Shown here in pieces: positions 36,066 through 48,581 of a stretch of 64,000 bases of DNA (position 1 is the first letter of the stretch; each line of letters starts with the position of its first letter). Where the stretch lies: assembly GCA_035574315.1 (NCBI GenBank), contig DATLYW010000029.1, positions 1-64,000 on the forward strand, given 5' to 3'. The notes beneath the pieces were generated by a model that searched no databases, was not told the origin of the DNA, and was given only the letters and a program-made list of their open reading frames with translations. The stretch is from Candidatus Zixiibacteriota bacterium (lineage in GTDB: Bacteria > Desulfobacterota > Binatia > UBA9968). The translations under genes were made by a program, and so were the position numbers.

Positions 36066-37241
36066 CTAGGTTCTATACGCCGAATTGATCCGCACGTACT
36101 CGTGCGACAGGTCCGAGGTCCAGACCGACGCGCCCGCCGTCCCCTGCCGCAGACGGATGCGGACGCGGAACCGCGGCCGCTGCAGCACGCGCGCGGCCTG
36201 CCGCTCCGCAGCCGGGTTTCCCACCCCTCGCCTCACGACCGCGACGCCGTCGAATAAGACGTCGATGCGGTCGGGATCGACGGGAACCCCCGCGTAGCCC
36301 ACAGCCGCCAGAATCCGCCCGAAGTTCGGGTCCTCGCCGAAAAACGCCGTCTTGACGAGCTGGGACCGAGCGACCGCGAAGGCGATCTGCCGGGCCGCCG
36401 CCAGCGACCGCGCTTCGTCCACTCGAACCTCGACGACCTTCGTCGCGCCTTCACCGTCCTCCACGAGCTTGAGCGCGAGCGTCTTCATCACCTCGCGCAC
36501 GCTTTTTTCCAGCGCAGCCGCGGCTGCCGTTCCCGCGCGGACCGGCTCGTTGCCCGCCGCGCCGTTGGCGAGCAGCAAGAGAGTGTCGTTGGTGCTCATG
36601 TCGCCGTCGACGGTGACGCAGTGAAAGGTGTCGTCCGCCGCCGCCCGAAGTATGGAGCGCAGGCAGCCCGGTTGGACCGCGGCGTCCGTCAGCACGTAGC
36701 AGAGCATGGTCGCCATGTGCGGCGCGATCATCCCGGCGCCCTTGGCCATCCCCGCGACGCGCACCGGCTTCCCCCCGATCCTGCAGGTCGCGGTCGCCGT
36801 TTTCCTGAAGCGGTCGGTGGTCATGATCGCCTCGGCCGCCCGCTCGAAGCCGTCGGCCGACAGCTCCGCCGCCGCGCGGCGGATGCCCGCGGCGACTCTG
36901 TCCATGGGCAGGGGAACCCCGATGATCCCGGTGGAGGAAGGCAGCACCAGCCCCGGATCGATACCCAGCGCGTCGGCCGCCATGCGGCACATCGCCTCGG
37001 CGTCGCGGAGCCCGCGCTTCCCGGTGCAGGCGTTCGCATTGCCGCTGTTCGCCACGACCGCCTGCAGCTTTCCGCTCTTCATGCGCCTCATGCCGACCAG
37101 CACCGGCGCGGCCTTGACGCGGTTGGTGGTAAACAGAGCGGCCGCCGTCGCCGGCCGGTCGGACACGATGAGCGCGACGTCCCTGCGCTTGCTCTTCTTG
37201 ATGCCGCAGGCGACGCCCGCGAATCTGTAGCCGGAAAGCAC
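36066..37241 (-). CDS. argJ: Bifunctional ornithine acetyltransferase / N-acetylglutamate synthase
   Basis: The 391-residue enzyme recycles the acetyl group between N-acetylornithine and glutamate in arginine synthesis. Family motifs are GVACGIKKSKRRDVALIVSD, NSGNANACTGKRGLRDA, PSSTGIIGVPLPMD, and the self-cleavage site MIAPHMATML, where the Thr is the nucleophile of the beta subunit. VDGDMSTNDT and EDPNFGRILAAVGYAG follow. The start is GTG, directly behind a module C run; the N-terminus is a few residues shorter than usual. It lies downstream of secA, an order also seen in deltaproteobacteria. Confidence 0.95.
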   Translation of the reverse strand: MLSGYRFAGVACGIKKSKRRDVALIVSDRPATAAALFTTNRVKAAPVLVGMRRMKSGKLQAVVANSGNANACTGKRGLRDAEAMCRMAADALGIDPGLVLPSSTGIIGVPLPMDRVAAGIRRAAAELSADGFERAAEAIMTTDRFRKTATATCRIGGKPVRVAGMAKGAGMIAPHMATMLCYVLTDAAVQPGCLRSILRAAADDTFHCVTVDGDMSTNDTLLLLANGAAGNEPVRAGTAAAAALEKSVREVMKTLALKLVEDGEGATKVVEVRVDEARSLAAARQIAFAVARSQLVKTAFFGEDPNFGRILAAVGYAGVPVDPDRIDVLFDGVAVVRRGVGNPAAERQAARVLQRPRFRVRIRLRQGTAGASVWTSDLSHEYVRINSAYRT

Positions 37242-37249
37242 GATCGAAT

Positions 37250-37765
37250 CAGTTCAAAAGTTCAAGGTAAGAGTCGCTGCGCTCCGACTGGTCGCTTCGC
37301 TCCCGTTCAAACGGTTCAAACCGTTCAAGCAGTTCAAACCGTCGCCGCCTGCGGCGTGCTCGTGCCGGTCTTCGGTCTTCGGTCCCCGGTCTTTACTTCG
37401 AATCTCGAACCTCAAACTTCGAACATCATTTTCCCCGCAAAGACGCAAAGATCGCCAAGAAAGAGCGAGTATTTTTCCGCGCCGTTGGCGCGAAATAGAA
37501 AATCTTCTCTTTGCGCCCTTAGCGGGCTTGGCGCGAAAGATCTTCTTTTCGCGCCTGCGGCGCGCTCGTGCCGGTCCTCGGTCTTCGGTCCCCGGTCGTA
37601 CCCGTTCAAGTCGCTTCGCTCCCGTTCAAACGGTTCAAACCGTTCAAGCAGTTCAAACCGTCGCCGCCTGCGGCGTGCTCGTGCCGGTCTTCGGTCGTCG
37701 GTCCCCGGTCTTTACTTCGAACCTCGAACCCTCTTTTTCCCGCAAAGACGGCTCGCTGCTCACGA
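37250..37765. repeat. Repeat array between secA and argJ (C, B, A, D, C, B, A)
   Basis: The 527-nt gap holds TTCAAACGGTTCAAACCGTTCAAGC (C) twice, linker and B, TTCGAATCTCGAACCTC (A), one full D (37430-37550), and again linker, B, C, B and A. The two C-linker-B-A blocks are near copies of each other. No coding gene is seen. Confidence 0.88.
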
Positions 37766-37768
37766 TTC

Positions 37769-41236
<3,468 letters not shown>

Positions 41237-41365
41237 GCTTCAAAGGCCGCTGCGCGGCAGACAAAGAGCGCCTTCGGCGCTCGATAATAAAATACACGAT
41301 AGTGACCGGAGCATACAAGGTGCCGGGGTCGCGGCGGGCCTTCGGGAGCGGCGGACCGAGCCCCG

Positions 41366-42175
41366 TCAGCGCTCGATGCGCACCGCGGACTCGACCTTTT
41401 CTCCCAGGAAGCGGCGGCCCACCTTCACGAACCGCTCGGGCGCGTCCGTGACGAAGAAGCTGTGCACTCCCCTGCCGTTCCTGCGCGCCAGCGACTCCCT
41501 TTTGAGAACGGTCGCGACCTCCCTGGCGACCTCTGTTCCCGAGTCGACGAGCCGAGCTCCAGGCCCCATGAACTTCCGGATGGCCTTCTTCAGCAAGGGA
41601 TAGTGGGTGCATCCGAGGATCAGGGTATCGATACCGCTTTGCTTGAGGCTACCGAGATAGGCTTCGACCGCCAGCCGGGCGATGCGGTTGTCGGTCCAGC
41701 CTTCTTCCACAAGCGGCACGAACAGGGGGCACGCCCGGCTGTAGACCTCGACGGCCGGGTCTCGGGCCTTGAGGGCCTTCGTGTAGGCGCCGCTTTGAAT
41801 GGTTGCCTCCGTGCCGATCACCCCCACCTTCCGGCTCCGGCTGATCTCCAGGGCACGCCGAACGCCGGCGTCGATCACCCCCAGAACCGGCACGGAGCAG
41901 TTCGCGCGCAACGCCTCCAGGGCGACCGCCGTCGACGTATTGCACGCCACCACCAGGAGCTTGACGCCCTTTTCGATGAGAAACTCGGTATTCTCGAACG
42001 AGTAGCGCAGGACCGTCTCGACCGACTTCGGGCCGTACGGGGCGCGCGCGGTGTCGCCGAGGTAGACCGTGTTCTCGTGCGGCAGCGCGCGAATGATCTC
42101 GTGCAGCACGGTCAAGCCGCCGATGCCGGAATCGAACAGCCCGATCGGACGGTCACGGTCGACGAGACGGTTCAA
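41366..42175 (-). CDS. murI: Glutamate racemase
   Basis: The 269-residue enzyme makes D-glutamate for peptidoglycan. PIGLFDSGIGGLTVLHEI, VYLGDTARAPYGPKS, VVACNTSTAVALEAL (first catalytic Cys) and LILGCTHYPLL (second Cys) are all present. The reading frame extends to 42283 through repeat modules C and B, giving a spurious leader (ARRLEPLERFEPFERERSD). The start proposed here is the TTG at 42175 inside a module C motif (TTGAACCGT), which yields the normal MurI length. The start codon is the uncertain part; the identity is not. Confidence 0.92.
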   Translation of the reverse strand: MNRLVDRDRPIGLFDSGIGGLTVLHEIIRALPHENTVYLGDTARAPYGPKSVETVLRYSFENTEFLIEKGVKLLVVACNTSTAVALEALRANCSVPVLGVIDAGVRRALEISRSRKVGVIGTEATIQSGAYTKALKARDPAVEVYSRACPLFVPLVEEGWTDNRIARLAVEAYLGSLKQSGIDTLILGCTHYPLLKKAIRKFMGPGARLVDSGTEVAREVATVLKRESLARRNGRGVHSFFVTDAPERFVKVGRRFLGEKVESAVRIER

Positions 42176-42350
42176 GTCGCTGCGCTCCCGTTCAAACGGT
42201 TCAAACCGTTCAAGCGGTTCAAGCCGTCGCGCCTGCGGCGCGTTCGTGCCGGTCTTCCGTCCCCGGTCTCCGGTCGTACCCATTCAAGTCGCTGCGCTCC
42301 CGCTCAAGCGGTTCAAGCCGTTCAAGCAGTTCAAGCCGTCGCGGCCCCGC
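42170..42350. repeat. Repeat array at the 5' end of murI (modules C and B)
   Basis: Two C blocks (TTCAAACGGTTCAAACCGTTCAAGCGG-type, near 42190-42225 and 42300-42335) surround a linker and B. The array separates murI from the radical SAM gene and overlaps the murI 5' end. Confidence 0.85.
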
Positions 42351-42362
42351 CCGGCCGACGAT

Positions 42363-43451
42363 TCACATTCCCGGCAGCAGCAAGTCGCCCAGCTCCTTTT
42401 CGCAGCCGGGCGCGTAGCCGAACACGTCTTGCCAGACCTCCCTGGACTCCATGCAGAGGTACACCTTCGTGGCCGGGGCGGCGCTCCGAATCCAGCCGAG
42501 CATCCGGCGGTACATCTGCACCCGCAGCGGCTGGAAATAGCGGAGCTTGCCGTCGCGGCAGAGCACCTGCTCGCCGGCGAGCAGGCGGGCGCTCGCGCCG
42601 CGCTCGCGCATGGCTCGCTTGAGCGCCGGGGTGGCGCGCAGAACGCCCATGCTCAGCCACGAGACCCGCCGCCAGTCGACGGTCGCGAAGATCCGCTCTA
42701 CCAGATCGCGGTAGTCTTGCTCCCATCCCGGGTACTCGATCATCGGATCGAAATGAAACCCGAGCCGGTAGCCCGCGTCCTGGCAGCGGCGCGCCGCCCG
42801 CAAGCGCTCCTCCAGCGAAGCGGTTCCCGGTTCGTCGGCTTCGATCACCCGCTGCGGGCTCATCGACCACGAAACCACCACCCGCCCCTTCGGGTCGAGC
42901 TTCAAGAGGTCGTCCACGCAATCGCTCTTGGTCTTCAGCTCCAGCAGGACGTTCGGCTGGGCCGCGAAAAACGGCACGGCCTGTCTGGAAAAGCCAATGT
43001 ACGGATCCAGGGCGAGGCTGTCCGTGATCTCGCCCGTGCCGATCCGGAAAAGCAGCTTGCGGTGCCGGGCGAGCAGCGCGCCGGCTTCCGCAAGCAGGTC
43101 GTCCGTATTGCTGAAGACCTTGAGCGCCGGATTTTCCGAGAGATAGTCCTGCAGGTAGCAGTAGCTGCAATCCATCGGGCAGTTGCTGGCGAAATTGATC
43201 ACGAAGTAGTTGCAGCAGACCTGACCGCCGCTTCCCGGACATTTCTTCAAGAACTCGCCCTTGTGCCTGGCCAGGACGAGCTTTTTCTTGGCGGCGGCGA
43301 AGCCTCTGACCGGCTCGCGGCCGGCAGCGAGATCGTCCGGCGCAACGAGGCGAACCGGCACCTCCGGCAGGCTTCGCCTGAGGTTATAAAAAATCGGGCT
43401 CGTCTCCGAGCCCTGCTCGACGATGATCTCCTCGAATTTAAACGGGACCAT
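42363..43451 (-). CDS. Spore photoproduct lyase-like radical SAM protein
   Basis: The 362-residue protein carries the radical SAM motif CPMDCSYCYL (C-x3-C-x2-C) near residue 90, framed by CNYFVINFASN and LQDYLSENP, as in SplB-type spore photoproduct lyases. VVSWSMSP and GFHFDPMIEYPGWEQDY also fit that family. In spore formers SplB repairs UV-induced thymine dimers; homologues occur in non-spore-formers with unclear substrates. The HTH-like gene follows the same direction just upstream (13 nt gap). Whether it repairs DNA here is unknown. Confidence 0.85.
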   Translation of the reverse strand: MVPFKFEEIIVEQGSETSPIFYNLRRSLPEVPVRLVAPDDLAAGREPVRGFAAAKKKLVLARHKGEFLKKCPGSGGQVCCNYFVINFASNCPMDCSYCYLQDYLSENPALKVFSNTDDLLAEAGALLARHRKLLFRIGTGEITDSLALDPYIGFSRQAVPFFAAQPNVLLELKTKSDCVDDLLKLDPKGRVVVSWSMSPQRVIEADEPGTASLEERLRAARRCQDAGYRLGFHFDPMIEYPGWEQDYRDLVERIFATVDWRRVSWLSMGVLRATPALKRAMRERGASARLLAGEQVLCRDGKLRYFQPLRVQMYRRMLGWIRSAAPATKVYLCMESREVWQDVFGYAPGCEKELGDLLLPGM

Positions 43452-43464
43452 GATTCGGCGCGCT

Positions 43465-44049
43465 CTAGGTACGATCTTTCTCCGGCCCTTCAGCCGCCTG
43501 CCCTTCGCCTTCGGGGCCTCTCTCGCCCCTGAGCAGCTCGAAGATCTCGCGCACGGCCGCGCTCGAGCAGGCCTGCGCGAGCTTCTCCACGGCCGCCCTC
43601 AGCTCGCCCGCATCGCGCGCGGCGAACTCGACTCGCAGATCGCCGCCCTCCAGGCCGGGTGCGACGGAGAGGGTGACCCGAGGAGAGAGCTTCAGCTCGC
43701 GAATGCGCGCGCGGATCGCATCCTCGACCCGGCTCAGCCGGGGAAACCTCAACCGCCGGACCTCCTCTTTCACGCGCTTGAGCCTGTCGGCCCGCCCGAG
43801 CCTGGGATCCGTCCGGATCGCAGCGAGCGCGGGACCCTCCAGAACGGCGGCGACCGGCGTTCCGTCCCTGGCGGCGATCTCCTCGAGCCAGTCCATGAGA
43901 TCGCGCAGGTGGTTCTCGCCGATCTTCAGCTCCCGCGCCAGGACGAGCAGGCTTTCCCTATCGCGCTCCGGCCAGCCGAGCCAGCGGCTCACTGTGCGCG
44001 GGTGAAATCCCCGCGCCGTCCCGTGCTCCCGAATCTGTTCTTCCGACAT
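43465..44049 (-). CDS. Unrecognised protein with HTH-like N-terminus, weakly ParB-like C-terminus
   Basis: The 194-residue protein starts MSEEQIREHGTARGFHPRTV, with HPRTVSRWLGW suggesting a helix-turn-helix. A helical middle (LKIGENHLRDLMDWLEEIAA, RADRLKRVKEEVRRLRFPRL) follows. The last 60 residues (GLEGGDLRVEFAARDAGELR to REIFELL) recall the strand-helix dimer domain at the end of ParB-type proteins. The match is weak and no function is claimed. It is transcribed with the radical SAM gene and overlaps the end of the upstream glycosyltransferase by 92 nt. Confidence 0.65.
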   Translation of the reverse strand: MSEEQIREHGTARGFHPRTVSRWLGWPERDRESLLVLARELKIGENHLRDLMDWLEEIAARDGTPVAAVLEGPALAAIRTDPRLGRADRLKRVKEEVRRLRFPRLSRVEDAIRARIRELKLSPRVTLSVAPGLEGGDLRVEFAARDAGELRAAVEKLAQACSSAAVREIFELLRGERGPEGEGQAAEGPEKDRT

Positions 44050-44890
44050 CGCCGATTTCTTCCAATGCCCCGGCCGCGAGCGCTTCGTACCCGGCGGCCT
44101 CCGCCAGCCGGCCGCGCTTTCGCGCGCCCTGCGCCACGATCGCCGCCTTGCGCTCGAGTGCCTCCGCGACCCAGCGGCGCCTCTCGCCTTCGATTCCGCT
44201 CCGCAGGAGCTTGGCGAGGGCCGCGACGCGGAACCGGTCCATCCCCCACACCGAACGCGAAAGCTGATCCGCATGGCCGCCCCGCTTGACCACCAGAGGC
44301 TCTTCGAGGAGCCAGACCGGGTATCGCGCGCCGATCCTCAGCCAGAGCTCGTAGTCTTCACAGACCGGAAACGATTCGTCGAACCCGCCCATCCGGTCGA
44401 AAAGCTCGCGCGTCATCATGACGGCCGAAGGGCTCACGAGACAGAGATCGAGGCTCCGCCGGAAAATGTCGCCGGACGGCTTGCGATGGCGCGCTTTGGG
44501 ATTCACGCGCACGCCGCAACGCAGCCAGATCTCCTCGCTCTGGCAGATCTCCCTTTCGGGAGCTGCTTCCAGGTACGCGGTCTGCAGCTCGAGCTTGCGC
44601 GGCAGCCAGAGGTCATCGGAGTCGAGAAACGCGACGTATTTCCCGCGGGAGCGGGCCACGCCCGCGTTCCTCGCCGCCGCCGGGCCCCCCCGGCTCCGGC
44701 GTAGCACCGTTACGCCGCGCACGGAGGCGAGCCGTTCCGCCGTGCCGTCGGTCGAGCCGTCGTCGACGACGATCAGCTCGAAGTCGCGAAAGCTCTGCGC
44801 GAGCACCGACTCAACCGCCTCACGGACCATCGGCCAGCGGTTGTAAGTCGGGATAACGACGCTGACTAAAGGATCGTTCAGACGGTTCAA
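43958..44890 (-). CDS. Glycosyltransferase family 2
   Basis: The GT-A enzyme has VSVVIPTYNRWPMVREAVES, VVDDGSTDGTAERL and the metal-binding VAFLDSDDLWLP. GGFDESFPVCEDYELWLRIG is the usual acceptor helix. The frame starts with a TTG at 44890 inside a module C motif (TTGAACCGTCTG), giving MNRLNDPLVS; no ATG is available nearer the domain. The C-terminal 30 residues overlap the next gene in another frame and may be divergent. It stands outside the main glycan cluster. Confidence 0.9.
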   Translation of the reverse strand: MNRLNDPLVSVVIPTYNRWPMVREAVESVLAQSFRDFELIVVDDGSTDGTAERLASVRGVTVLRRSRGGPAAARNAGVARSRGKYVAFLDSDDLWLPRKLELQTAYLEAAPEREICQSEEIWLRCGVRVNPKARHRKPSGDIFRRSLDLCLVSPSAVMMTRELFDRMGGFDESFPVCEDYELWLRIGARYPVWLLEEPLVVKRGGHADQLSRSVWGMDRFRVAALAKLLRSGIEGERRRWVAEALERKAAIVAQGARKRGRLAEAAGYEALAAGALEEIGDVGRTDSGARDGAGISPAHSEPLARLAGAR

Positions 44891-45050
44891 GCGCTACGCT
44901 TCGTTCAAACGGCTCAAGCCGTTCAAGCGGTTCGAGCCGTGCCGCGCCGTTGGCGCGAAGGCGAAAATCTTCTCTTTGCCTTCCTGGCGCGATCGATCTG
45001 TTCTGCTCACTGCTTACTGCCCCGGAACCGTTTGAACGGCTTGAATGTTT
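44875..45050. repeat. Repeat array, modules C, D-fragment and E
   Basis: TTCAGACGGTTCAAGC and TTCAAACGGCTCAAGCCGTTC (C), a GCCGTTGGCGCGAAGG piece of D, and TCTGCTCACTGCTTACTGC (E), then a TTTGAACGGCTTGAATG run. It overlaps the first codons of the glycosyltransferase and ends at the CoxG stop. Confidence 0.8.
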
Positions 45051-45053
45051 CTT

Positions 45054-45485
45054 TTACACGAACGTTTCGATCTTCTTGAAAAACTGATCGACCATCATCC
45101 TGGCGACGCCGCTGAGCATGCGCTGGCCGATGCTTGCGATGAGCCCGCCGACCTTCGCCTCGGTGCTGTACCGCACCAGGGTTTTCCCGTTCTGCTCCTC
45201 GAGGTCGATGGCGACGTCCCCCTGCATGAAGCCGGGGCCGCCCGATCCTTCTCCGCTCAGGACGTAGTGAGCTGGCGGCTGCTTGTCCTTGATCGCCACC
45301 TTTCCCTTGTACGTTCCCTTGACCGCCGCCACCCCGACCTTCATAACCGCCTCGTAGCGGTCGGGCCCGATCTCCCGCAGCTCTTCGCACCCCGGCATGC
45401 ACTGTGCGAGGATCTTCGGGTCGAGCAGGACCTGCCAGACCCGTTCACGCGGCGCGTTGAACGTGTAACTCCCTTCGATTTTCAC
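45054..45485 (-). CDS. CoxG-like SRPBCC domain protein
   Basis: The 143-residue protein begins MKIEGSYTFNAPRERVWQVL and has LAQCMPGCEEL, then VGVAAVKGTYKGKVAI and GPGFMQGDVAIDLEE, the layout of carbon monoxide dehydrogenase subunit G proteins. In CO oxidisers CoxG helps membrane attachment or maturation of the enzyme, but many copies occur without CO dehydrogenase. No cox genes are in this window, so its partner is unknown. It is a single gene flanked by repeats on both sides. Confidence 0.9.
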   Translation of the reverse strand: MKIEGSYTFNAPRERVWQVLLDPKILAQCMPGCEELREIGPDRYEAVMKVGVAAVKGTYKGKVAIKDKQPPAHYVLSGEGSGGPGFMQGDVAIDLEEQNGKTLVRYSTEAKVGGLIASIGQRMLSGVARMMVDQFFKKIETFV

Positions 45486-45604
45486 GCGTGCCTCCTCCTG
45501 GCAGCGGCCGTCGCACCCGGGCAGACAGGACCGCCTGCATGCGACAAACCATAACTTTCATCGCCCGGAAAAACAACAGCGCCGCGCTGTCAAAGAGCTC
45601 CCGG

Positions 45605-45725
45605 ATTCCGGTTTGACGTTCGAAGTGAAGACCGGGGCCGGGACGGAGGACCGGGAAGTGCGACGGCGTCTTTCCCGGTCATCGGTCCCCGGTCGTGGGT
45701 GTGCCGCTGCGCGGTCTCCTATTCG
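45605..45725. repeat. Short repeat array, modules A and B
   Basis: A single degenerate TTTGACGTTCGAAGTG (A) is followed by GACCGGGGCCGGGACGGAGGACCGG and TTTCCCGGTCATCGGTCCCCGG (B). It precedes the transglycosylase gene. Confidence 0.7.
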
Positions 45726-45761
45726 TTGAATCCCCCGGGAGCCTTGGTTAGACTAACGCGG

Positions 45762-47798
45762 ATGAAGTCGGTTGCGGCCGCACTCGTCCTGCTCTTCTGT
45801 GCCAGCGGGCCGCTCCCGGCAGCGGCGCAGGAGCCCGATGCCGGGAGCCTCTTTGCAGCCGCCTACGCGGCCTTTTCCGCCGGGGACCGCGCCACGGCCC
45901 GCGAGCTCTTTCAGCGGACGCTCGCGGCCGACTACCTCCTATCCGACCACAGTCTTTATCATCTCGCCTCGATCGCCTCGGAAGAAGCCGACTGGCCCGC
46001 GGCGGTCGGTTTTCTGGAGCAGCTCCGGCAGCGGTTCCCTTCCAGCATCTGGTATCATCGAGCGGGGCTCCAGCGCGCGAAAGTAGAGCTCGCGCAGAAG
46101 AACTACGCCGCGGCCGCCGCGCTCGCGAAAGCCCTTCGGTCCGAAAAAAGCCTTCCGTCGGACGTGGCCGAGGAGGCGCTTTTCGTCCAGGCTCGGGCGA
46201 TAGAACGCGAAGGCGACCTCGCCCGGGCTCACTCGCTTTTCCAGGAGCTGAGAGCGGCGGCACCGCGGTCCCCCTGGGCGGCGGCTGCCCGTAGAGAAGT
46301 CGAGCGGCTGCGCCAGGCCTACCCGGAGCGGTTCGGTCTCGTTACGGTCGCGGATCTCGCCGAGGAAGCCCGGCGGCTGGCTCTCGAGCGCGAGCATGGC
46401 GCCGCCGAGGCGCTCTACAAGAAGCTGCTCGCTCAGGATCTGGAGCCGCCGCTCCGCCTTCGCTTTCTCTCCAGGCTCGCCCGTGTCTACCTGGCCGCCC
46501 GCAGGCGAAACGAAGCCCTGCCCGTTCTGGAGGAGATCGCCCGGGAGTTCCCCGACGGCGCAGAGGCGGCCGAGGCGGTTTTCCGGATCGGGCAGATCCT
46601 CTGGAACCGCAACGACAACCTGCGGGCGCTCGACTACTTTCATCGTCTCATGGAACGCTACCCGCGAAGTCCTTACAACGACCAGGCCTATTTCGCGGCG
46701 GCCGACATTTACGAGTCGCTGGGCCGCAAGGACGAAGCGGCCGCGTTCTACACCACCATCGGCAAACGCTTCCCGCACAGCCGGACGCGGAACGACGCTA
46801 CCTGGCGGCTGGCGTGGCTCCACTACCGCTCGGGAAATCATTCGAAGGCCTTCGAAACCTTCAAGCGCCTCGCGGGCCGCACCGACGACGATCGCTATCG
46901 AATGGCCGCGCGCTACTGGCAGGCGCGCAGCGCCGAGAAATCCGGCATGGCCGAGACCGCGATTCGTCTTTATCGGGAGATCTGCGCGGCTCCGGAGGAG
47001 TCCTACTATCAATCGCTCGCCGCCGAACGGCTGAAACGGTCCGGAATCGAGATCGAGCAGCCGCAGCCCCCGAGCAAGATGGCCGAGGCGGAGATCGACC
47101 CCGCGCTTTCGCCCGCCCTTGCCTTCCACCTCGAACGGGCCAGGGAGCTCGGCCGGATACAGCTTCGGCGCTTCGCGGTGCGCGAGCTGGAGGAGCTGCG
47201 GCGCGCCGGAGCCATGCAGCCGGGTTTGAGCGTGCTGCTGGCGCGCGAGTTCGCGCGAAACCAGGCTTTCAGTCAGAGCGTGGCGGTCACCAACGGGTTG
47301 CCTGTTTCATGGAGCGAGCGCGATTTTTACCGCTTTCCACTTGCCTATTGGACAACGGTCCGGAAGGAGGCGGCCGAAAAAGAGCTCGATCCTTATCTCG
47401 TGGTTTCGCTGATCCGGCAGGAGAGCCTCTTCGACCCCCGAGCCCGCTCTCCGGCCTCCGCCATGGGCCTGATGCAACTTTTGCCCTCGACGGCGGCGAG
47501 GATTGCCCGCCAGTCCGGGCTTGCGGGCTTTTCCGAAGAGAAGTTGTTCGAGCCGGAGCTCAACATCGCGCTTGGCACTCAGTACCTGAAGGATCTGCTG
47601 CGTCGCTACGCGAACAACCTGATCAAGGCGATTGCCGCCTACAACGCGGGCGAGGCCGCGGTGGATCGTTGGGAAAGGGAGCTTGCGAGCGACGACGTCG
47701 AGGAGTTCGTCGAGCGGATCCCCTACCTCGAAACCCGCCAATATGTTAAGTTGGTCGTTCGCAATCACCGGATCTACAAGAAGTTGTACGACCGATAG
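45762..47798 (+). CDS. Soluble lytic murein transglycosylase (Slt70-like) with TPR-rich N-terminus
   Basis: The 678-residue periplasmic enzyme cleaves peptidoglycan glycan strands. It starts with a signal peptide (MKSVAAALVLLFCASGPLPA then AAAQE). Many alpha-helical TPR-like repeats follow (residues 30-480; for example YLAARRRNEALPVLEEIARE and AYFAAADIYESLGRKDEAAA). The SLT domain is at about 530-660 with the catalytic Glu in SLIRQESLFDPRA, then SAMGLMQLLPSTA and IAAYNAGEAAV. The ATG at 45762 places the signal peptide at the N-terminus. The next gene starts 2 nt after the stop. Confidence 0.93.
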   Translation: MKSVAAALVLLFCASGPLPAAAQEPDAGSLFAAAYAAFSAGDRATARELFQRTLAADYLLSDHSLYHLASIASEEADWPAAVGFLEQLRQRFPSSIWYHRAGLQRAKVELAQKNYAAAAALAKALRSEKSLPSDVAEEALFVQARAIEREGDLARAHSLFQELRAAAPRSPWAAAARREVERLRQAYPERFGLVTVADLAEEARRLALEREHGAAEALYKKLLAQDLEPPLRLRFLSRLARVYLAARRRNEALPVLEEIAREFPDGAEAAEAVFRIGQILWNRNDNLRALDYFHRLMERYPRSPYNDQAYFAAADIYESLGRKDEAAAFYTTIGKRFPHSRTRNDATWRLAWLHYRSGNHSKAFETFKRLAGRTDDDRYRMAARYWQARSAEKSGMAETAIRLYREICAAPEESYYQSLAAERLKRSGIEIEQPQPPSKMAEAEIDPALSPALAFHLERARELGRIQLRRFAVRELEELRRAGAMQPGLSVLLAREFARNQAFSQSVAVTNGLPVSWSERDFYRFPLAYWTTVRKEAAEKELDPYLVVSLIRQESLFDPRARSPASAMGLMQLLPSTAARIARQSGLAGFSEEKLFEPELNIALGTQYLKDLLRRYANNLIKAIAAYNAGEAAVDRWERELASDDVEEFVERIPYLETRQYVKLVVRNHRIYKKLYDR

Positions 47799-47800
47799 CG

Positions 47801-48568
47801 ATGAGCAGAATCGGCCCGGGAGGCGCGCCCGTCATCGGCGTTACAGCCGATCTCACTCCGGCACCGGCGCAGAAAGGGGCGGGTGAAGAAGCCCTGCTTT
47901 TCCTGCCCCGGCGCTACTGCCTCGCCCTGCAGCGCTATGGAGCGCTGCCCGTGATGCTTGCGCCGGTCTCCCAAGGTCGGGCTGTCGACGGGTTGCTCGA
48001 CCGGCTGGACGGACTATTGATCAGCGGCGGAAACTTCGACATTCACCCCCGTCGCTACGGCGAGAAAGCGGTTGCCGCTCTGGGAGAGATCAAACCCGAG
48101 CGGACCGCGTTCGAGCTCGAGCTGATCGAGCGGGCCTTGAGGCGAGACATGCCGCTGCTCGGTATCTGCGGCGGCGCGCAGGCGCTCAACGTCGCCCTCG
48201 GCGGCTCGCTCTATCAGGACATCTCGACGCAGCTCCCCGGCGCCGGCGTCCACCAGCGCACGCCGGGAAGGACCGCTCCCCGCCACTCCGTGCGCATTCT
48301 CGCAGGCACGCTGCTTCGGCGAATCGTCGGGAGCGAGCGCCTCACGGTCAACAGCAGGCATCACCAAGCCGTCAAGGAACCCGGGAAAGGGCTGGTCGTC
48401 AACGCCACCGCCGGGGACGGCCTGATCGAGGGGATCGAAAGCCGGAACCATCCTTTTGCGCTCGGCGTCCAGTGGCACCCTGAAGCTCTGTCCGATCGCT
48501 CTTCCGCCGGGCGCCGAATACTGACGTTTTTCGTGGCAACCTGCCGGCGGTTCGCCCGGCGATCATGA
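47801..48568 (+). CDS. Class I glutamine-amidotransferase-like hydrolase (peptidase C26 / PuuD type)
   Basis: The 255-residue protein has APVIGVTADLTPAP, LISGGNFDIHPRRYG, the nucleophile elbow LLGICGGAQALNVALGG, and QWHPE with the catalytic His and Glu. Family members hydrolyse gamma-glutamyl compounds such as gamma-glutamyl-GABA. The gene is packed between the transglycosylase (2 nt) and the sensor kinase (13 nt), so it could act on a cell-wall derived gamma-glutamyl peptide; this is inference from context. Confidence 0.88.
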   Translation: MSRIGPGGAPVIGVTADLTPAPAQKGAGEEALLFLPRRYCLALQRYGALPVMLAPVSQGRAVDGLLDRLDGLLISGGNFDIHPRRYGEKAVAALGEIKPERTAFELELIERALRRDMPLLGICGGAQALNVALGGSLYQDISTQLPGAGVHQRTPGRTAPRHSVRILAGTLLRRIVGSERLTVNSRHHQAVKEPGKGLVVNATAGDGLIEGIESRNHPFALGVQWHPEALSDRSSAGRRILTFFVATCRRFARRS

Positions 48569-48581
48569 CCGGCGTCGCCTC

